In this document: piece after piece, positions 5,532 to 8,567 of the stretch
Position numbering within the stretch: the stretch's first letter is position 1
How the letters are laid out: each line of letters starts with the position of its first letter
Origin: Pseudolabrys sp.
GTDB lineage: Bacteria; Pseudomonadota; Alphaproteobacteria; Rhizobiales; Xanthobacteraceae
DNA length: 8,567 nucleotides
Direction: 5' to 3'
Assembly: GCA_029945495.1 (NCBI GenBank)
Contig: JAQSCR010000577.1
Coordinates: 1 to 8,567, forward strand
Position numbers and translations under genes: made by a program
Notes under the pieces: generated by a model
The model's input: the letters and a program-made list of their open reading frames with translations, nothing else
The model's database searches: none
What the model was told of the DNA's origin: nothing

Positions 5532-6158
5532 CTAGAAGCGATAGTTCAAGCCGACCTTGACGATGTTGGCCTTGAAGTTCGAGCCAATGCCGCCAACCGT
5601 CGGGCCGTTGCCCAGGTCGACGTATTGGTATTCGACCTTCGCGGTCCACGGACCCGACAGCGCGGCTTCGATGCCGGCGCCGAGAACGTAACCAACCTTG
5701 GTGTCACGGGCCGAGCCGAAGCCGGCGACCGAATTCTGGACGTCGCCGAAGGCAACGCCGCCGGTGATGTACGGCAGGATTGTGCCGGTCGGGCCCATCG
5801 CGTAGCCGAGGCGGCCGCGCACGGTGCCAAGCCAGCGGTTGCTGGTTTCCTGGATGGCGTCCGAACCGCGGATGCGGGTCCAATCGAGATCGCCTTCAAG
5901 GCCCCAAACAACCGGGCTGCCGGCCTGCCAGTTATAGCCGATGGTGCCGCCAACCAGGCCGCCGCCATTGCTGCTGCCGCTGGTACGCCAGCCGTAGCCG
6001 CCGTTGATACCGATATAGGGGCCGGTCCAGTTGTACATCTGCGAAACGTAAGCCGGAGCCTTGGTCGGCATCGCTTCACGGCGCGGCATATCCGCGGCCG
6101 AGGCCGAGCCCAGGCCGAGCGCAACAAGTCCGACACTGGCGAGAAGAAACTTTTTCAT
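5532..6158 (-). CDS. Outer-membrane beta-barrel protein, Omp25/Omp31-like (paralogue 1)
   Basis: This is a 208-residue outer-membrane protein of the small OMP_b-brl type. It has a Sec signal peptide (MKKFLLASVG..., ASA at 19-21 before A22-D23). After it come the family start MYNWTGPYIGINGGYGW (41-57), glycine- and aromatic-rich alternating strands, GPWTAKVEYQYVDLG near 169-183, and the terminal NYRF ending in phenylalanine, the BAM recognition signature. In Brucella and Rhizobium such proteins are abundant surface proteins that stabilise the envelope; the function here is inferred. The start at 6158 follows GTGAGGTG seven bases upstream; seven more codons are open before it but overlap the ribosome site. 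It shares a 28-nt identical block (5627-5654) with paralogue 2 (6465-6492). It has its own promoter candidate (EcfG-type) and terminator, so it is likely monocistronic. Confidence 0.94.
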   Translation of the reverse strand: MKKFLLASVGLVALGLGSASAADMPRREAMPTKAPAYVSQMYNWTGPYIGINGGYGWRTSGSSNGGGLVGGTIGYNWQAGSPVVWGLEGDLDWTRIRGSDAIQETSNRWLGTVRGRLGYAMGPTGTILPYITGGVAFGDVQNSVAGFGSARDTKVGYVLGAGIEAALSGPWTAKVEYQYVDLGNGPTVGGIGSNFKANIVKVGLNYRF

Positions 6159-6219
6159 GACGCACCTCACTTTGATCATCCGGACGGACGCGGATGCGCC
6201 GTCCCCCGATTACCGATTC

Positions 6220-6244
6220 AACGCAGTCTTATTCGGCTCGTTCC
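6220..6244 (-). promoter_or_regulatory. EcfG-type general stress promoter candidate for barrel paralogue 1
   Basis: On the minus strand GGAAC (6244-6240) is followed after exactly 16 bases by CGTT (6223-6220). This matches the alphaproteobacterial EcfG consensus GGAAC-N16/17-CGTT. The predicted start lies about 55 nt upstream of the ATG at 6158. A sigma-70-like pair overlaps it: TTGAGG (6256-6251), 17 bases, AATAAG (6233-6228). Either or both may be used. Confidence 0.5.
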
Positions 6245-6291
6245 GTAGCCCCTCAATCTATTGTGAAGGCTGTGTCCGTTCGGCAACGTTT

Positions 6292-6304
6292 GGAACTTTG
6301 TTCC
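6292..6304. promoter_or_regulatory. Perfect dyad GGAAC-TTT-GTTCC upstream of barrel paralogue 1
   Basis: A 5-bp perfect inverted repeat with a 3-base centre lies about 36 bases upstream of the TTGAGG element. It could be an operator, but it could also be chance. Neither half has CGTT at the distance needed for an EcfG promoter. Confidence 0.25.
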
Positions 6305-6320
6305 GTCGCCCTTCACCATT

Positions 6321-6350
6321 GAAAAGAGCCCCGGAGTTCTCCGGGGCTCT
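6321..6350 (-). terminator. Intrinsic terminator of barrel paralogue 2
   Basis: AGAGCCCCGGAG (6325-6336) and CTCCGGGGCTCT (6339-6350) are perfectly complementary (about 11 usable base pairs with a tight loop). On the minus strand the stem is followed by TTTTC. It lies 19 bases beyond the stop of paralogue 2. Its core is almost the same as the 5473-5502 terminator, which suggests that it was copied together with the gene. Confidence 0.88.
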
Positions 6351-6369
6351 GTTGTCTCTTATGCCGCGA

Positions 6370-7020
6370 TTAGAAGCGGTAGTTCAGGCCGGCGCGCACG
6401 GTGCTGGCCTTGAAGCTCGCGTCCGAACCAAGCGGCGCGCTGGAGCGGCCGAGGTCGACGTAGAGGTATTCGACCTTCGCGGTCCACGGACCGGTAAGCG
6501 CCGCTTCGAGGCCGCCACCGAGGGTGTAGCCGCTCTTTGTCTTGCTCGTGTCGCCTGCGCCCGCGATCGAGTTCTTCGCGCCGCCGACGGCGAGACCGCC
6601 GGTGACATAGGGCATGAAGCGATCGAATGCGTAACCGATACGGCCGCGAGCGGTGCCGAGCCAGTTGTTGCGGGTTTCGCAGGAGAGGCCGACGCCGCAG
6701 GCCGAGCTGCCGCGAATGTTCGACCAGTCGAGGTCGCCTTCGAGGCCGAACACGGCGTGGTTGACCTGGTAGTTGTAACCGATGGTGCCGCCGACCAGGC
6801 CGCCGGACGTATTGAAGTCGCCCGAGGTCGCCGGCGCGGAGAAGCTCGTGCGGCCCCAGCCGCCGCCGCCGTTGATGCCGATATAGGCGCCGGTCCAGTT
6901 GTAGAGCTGGGTATACGGCACGGCTTTGGTCGGCATCGCGGCGCGGCGCGGCATGTCGGCCGCATTGGCGGCGCCCATGAGGGTGGCGATCGCGACGCCA
7001 GCGAGTACTAGACGCTTCAT
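6370..7020 (-). CDS. Outer-membrane beta-barrel protein, Omp25/Omp31-like (paralogue 2, with cysteine pair)
   Basis: This 216-residue paralogue of the neighbouring barrel gene has signal peptide MKRLVLAGVA... cut after ANA (18-20). Then come ADMPRRAAMPTKA as in paralogue 1, LYNWTGAYIGINGG (39-52), and the same GPWTAKVEYLYVDLG patch and final NYRF. It differs by an insertion before RNNWLGTARG that contains C108 and C114 (SACGVGLSC), where paralogue 1 reads GSDAIQETSNRWLG. This is probably a surface loop closed by a disulphide. The start at 7020 is supported by GGAG nine bases upstream; the six extra open codons cover the ribosome site. The gene has its own terminator (6321-6350) and leader, and is most likely monocistronic. 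Porin activity is not shown by sequence; a structural or surface role is equally possible. Confidence 0.94.
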   Translation of the reverse strand: MKRLVLAGVAIATLMGAANAADMPRRAAMPTKAVPYTQLYNWTGAYIGINGGGGWGRTSFSAPATSGDFNTSGGLVGGTIGYNYQVNHAVFGLEGDLDWSNIRGSSACGVGLSCETRNNWLGTARGRIGYAFDRFMPYVTGGLAVGGAKNSIAGAGDTSKTKSGYTLGGGLEAALTGPWTAKVEYLYVDLGRSSAPLGSDASFKASTVRAGLNYRF

Positions 7021-7274
7021 CTCAGAAATCTCCGTCACTTGTTAAGCCCCGAAACCTGGGGGCACAGTATTCGGAATTGAATTTAGGTCTAGTGCGAAAA
7101 AGACACACGGATCAATAAGTTATCGCATGTATTATCGTAATTGAGCCCATCAAATGACACGATGTTGCCGCGATTGCGGCGGTTTTCAGCCTTCAATTCG
7201 AAAATTATATACTTGTTAACCACTTAGGGCTGGGACCTATACGTCCAAAAAGTTCCATGTGCTGTTCCGACAGC
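7021..7274. other. AT-richer intergenic region upstream of barrel paralogue 2
   Basis: No gene is seen. On the minus strand it is the leader and promoter region of paralogue 2. It holds a hairpin GCCCC/GGGGC (7046-7063) 26 bases before the start codon and a hairpin GCCGC-GATT-GCGGC inside 7165-7182. It also has a perfect TATAAT on the minus strand (7209-7204) without a good -35 partner. The region is clearly AT-richer than the coding DNA, as expected for regulatory sequence. Confidence 0.5.
7131..7160 (-). promoter_or_regulatory. Sigma-70-like promoter candidate for barrel paralogue 2
   Basis: On the minus strand GTGTCA (7160-7155) and GATAAT (7136-7131) are spaced by 18 bases, matching 4/6 and 5/6 of the consensus. 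This would give a leader of about 100 nt. An alternative closer pair, TTGATC-N18-TAGACC, lies just downstream. Neither is strong. Confidence 0.3.
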
Positions 7275-7305
7275 AAAAAACCCCGGGCTGGGTGCCCGGG
7301 GTTTT
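7275..7305 (-). terminator. Intrinsic terminator of barrel paralogue 3
   Basis: A perfect 12-bp stem AAAACCCCGGGC (7277-7288)/GCCCGGGGTTTT (7294-7305) has a 5-nt loop. On the minus strand the stem runs into a TTTTTT tract (7280-7275). It lies 30 bases beyond the stop codon of paralogue 3. Confidence 0.92.
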
Positions 7306-7335
7306 GCAGCAGACCGTTGAACCGTTGCCGACGCC

Positions 7336-7959
7336 TTAGAAGTGATAGTTGACGCCGACGCGCAGGATGCTGGTCGACAGGCCATTCTGGGTGCCGGTGA
7401 TCGAATAGGCCCGGTTGCTCAGATCAGCGTAGAGATATTCGAGCTTGGCCGACCACTGGGGCGTGAAGCCGACTTCGACGCCGAGACCGGCGGTCCAGCC
7501 GATATGGGTCTTGGATTCCGACAGGCCGGCGCTTTCGCCCTTGAGCCCGCCGTAGGCGAGACCGAGCGTGCCGTAGAACAGGATGTTGTTCATCGCCATG
7601 CCGGCGCGGCCGCGCAAGGTGCCGAACCACGGATTGGAGAACTTGAACGGCGCGAAGGTATCGTCGGCGCCGCTGATCTGCAGATCGGTTTCGGCGCCGT
7701 AGACGAATTGGCCGCTCTGCCAATTGTAGCCCAACTGCAAGCCGCCTTCGAGGCCGCTCGGATTGGTGCCGGTGTTCTTCACCTTGCCCCACTGGTAGCC
7801 GACATTGACGCCGGCATAGGCACCGGCCCAGTTGTAATAGCTGCCCGCCGGCGCCTGATAATACGGCGTGGAGCGCGGCAGATCGGCGGCGCTGGCTACG
7901 CTTGACGCTGCTGCCAGCGCCAGGCCGGCCAGGGTCACGCCCAGGATCAGTTTTTTCAT
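7336..7959 (-). CDS. Outer-membrane beta-barrel protein, Omp25/Omp31-like (paralogue 3, divergent)
   Basis: This is a 207-residue member of the same barrel family, more distant from the other two. The signal peptide MKKLILGVTLAGLALAA... ends at ASA (22-24) before A25-D26. The mature start is ADLPRSTPYYQAP, then YYNWAGAYAGVNVGYQWG, GLQLGYNWQSGQFVYGAETDLQ, WFGTLRGRAG, WSAKLEYLYADL and the terminal NYHF with the BAM-type phenylalanine. These correspond patch by patch to the neighbouring paralogues (YNWTG, GYNWQ, WLGT-RGR, WTAKVEY), but with many substitutions. The start at 7959 follows GGAG six bases upstream; a GTG four codons earlier overlaps this site. It has its own T-rich terminator and is divergent from the short-chain dehydrogenase gene. 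The role is presumably an abundant surface or envelope-stabilising protein, inferred from the family. Confidence 0.93.
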   Translation of the reverse strand: MKKLILGVTLAGLALAAASSVASAADLPRSTPYYQAPAGSYYNWAGAYAGVNVGYQWGKVKNTGTNPSGLEGGLQLGYNWQSGQFVYGAETDLQISGADDTFAPFKFSNPWFGTLRGRAGMAMNNILFYGTLGLAYGGLKGESAGLSESKTHIGWTAGLGVEVGFTPQWSAKLEYLYADLSNRAYSITGTQNGLSTSILRVGVNYHF

Positions 7960-8254
7960 TTTACTCTCCACTCAACTCACCGCTCTAGCGCCGGAGCGCG
8001 TCGCGGAATTGGCTTGCCGGTCTCGTCACATTCGAAACTTGGACAATTTTTCGTAAGGCGGTTATCGCGCTTTTTAAGTTAAACGGTTATGAATCGCTCA
8101 GTAGAGACCAGTCGTTATCCCTAAAGAAGTCTTAGCAACGCGGAGCATCGACGGCGTTTACCATGCCGGATTACGTTTCATTGACTATAAGGGTCGCGAG
8201 GGCATTGCCCGATCATCTTGAGCGGCTCGCAAAAATACGGTGCATAGAAATCTC
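7960..8254. other. Divergent intergenic region between barrel paralogue 3 and the dehydrogenase
   Basis: No gene or RNA is supported in these 295 bases. It must hold the promoters of two divergent genes, and its middle (about 8035-8200) is AT-richer than its surroundings. GGTTAT occurs at 8060-8065 and 8085-8090, with CGTTAT at 8113-8118. TTGACTATAA (8181-8190) is promoter-like, but I could not pair it with a second element at proper spacing. No GGAAC-type stress promoter is seen. Confidence 0.45.
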
Positions 8255-8567
8255 ATGCCGACTGACAGCACCCAGAGCACGCCGCGCACGGCCTTGATCA
8301 CTGGCGGCGGCCGCCGTATCGGCGCCGCGATCGCGCAGGCGTTGGCGCGCGCCGGTTATGCCGTGCTGCTGCATGCCAACGCGTCGCGCACCGAGGCCGA
8401 AGCGGTAGCGGCGGAAATCGTCAAAGCCGGCGGCCGCGCCGGCGTCGTGCTGGCCGATCTCGCCGACCCGCAGGCGCTGCGCGGCCTCTTTCCGGCAGCG
8501 GCAGCGTTCGGGCCGCTGACGCTGCTGGTCAACAATGCCAGCGTGTTCGAGGACGACGAGATCGGCA
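8255..8567 (+). CDS. Short-chain dehydrogenase/reductase, pteridine-reductase/FolM-like (5' part, runs off the window)
   Basis: The visible 104 codons form the N-terminal half of a Rossmann-fold NAD(P)H-dependent reductase. They show the nucleotide-binding motif TGGGRRIG at 16-23, a D-L-A-D segment at 68-71 and the structural NNAS motif at 93-96. The TGxxxRIG form with arginine before the last Ile-Gly, and NNAS followed by VFE, are features of pteridine reductases and FolM-type dihydromonapterin reductases, which reduce pterins with NADPH. The catalytic Tyr-x-x-x-Lys lies beyond the window, so the exact reaction is open. The ATG at 8255 has no strong Shine-Dalgarno but gives a normal short N-terminus before the first beta strand. 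There is no stop codon; the gene is cut by the window end. In related bacteria such genes may sit near folate genes, which would be the context to look for. Confidence 0.88.
   Translation, partial: MPTDSTQSTPRTALITGGGRRIGAAIAQALARAGYAVLLHANASRTEAEAVAAEIVKAGGRAGVVLADLADPQALRGLFPAAAAFGPLTLLVNNASVFEDDEIG

Noticed and set aside
5070..6248. 392-codon plus-strand open frame across the GST and barrel genes
   Set aside because: It is out of frame with the GST and antisense to a certain barrel gene. The arginine-rich first part is typical of a GC-rich shadow frame.
6292..6304. Second EcfG promoter based on GGAAC in the dyad
   Set aside because: No CGTT lies at 16-17 bases on either strand; the nearest on the minus strand is at 11 bases.
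6061..7011. 316-codon plus-strand open frame antisense to barrel paralogue 2
   Set aside because: The opposite strand encodes a full barrel with signal peptide, terminator and ribosome site; this frame is its mirror.
7342..7905. Plus-strand open frame antisense to barrel paralogue 3
   Set aside because: It mirrors the barrel codons, with no start context and no domain.

Overview
The window looks like chromosomal DNA from a GC-rich alphaproteobacterium of the order Hyphomicrobiales (Rhizobiales), probably near Bradyrhizobium, Pseudolabrys or Rhodoplanes. This is inferred from three Omp25/Omp31-type small beta-barrel proteins with 'YNW(T/A)G-Y-G-N' N-termini, an FF-type cold-shock protein, and the style of the intergenic DNA. 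I see no phage, transposon, CRISPR or defence module. Most genes are housekeeping or cell-envelope genes, so I do not claim a new multi-gene system.

Plus strand, left part: rsmE (16S rRNA m3U1498 methyltransferase) ends inside a 28-nt tandem repeat of hairpins. A 447-nt non-coding stretch follows, with A/C-rich DNA, a promoter candidate and an octamer repeat. Then come a small exported protein of unknown function, an exported RNase T2 and a small proline-tailed probable membrane protein. Next is rlmJ (23S rRNA m6A2030 methyltransferase). An in-frame TAG cuts off its conserved C-terminal 'G-Y-T-L-D-W' segment, which remains open in the same frame for 44 more codons. A cold-shock protein with a long leader and a glutathione S-transferase-like protein complete this half.

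Minus strand, right part: three separate genes for paralogous outer-membrane beta-barrel proteins lie in a row. Each has a Sec signal peptide, a C-terminal phenylalanine and its own strong hairpin terminator. The first terminator is shared convergently with the GST gene. The barrel gene nearest the GST has an upstream match to the EcfG general-stress promoter (GGAAC-N16-CGTT). An AT-richer intergenic region separates the last barrel gene from a divergent plus-strand short-chain dehydrogenase of the pteridine-reductase/FolM type, which runs off the window edge.

The two rRNA methyltransferases and the cold-shock protein act on RNA in the cytoplasm, while RNase T2, the small exported protein and the barrels act in the periplasm or outer membrane. 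Apart from neighbourhood I see no evidence of one joint pathway. Items most worth checking are the amber codon in rlmJ, the EcfG-type promoter, the hairpin array at the rsmE stop codon, and the cysteine-pair insertion in one barrel paralogue.
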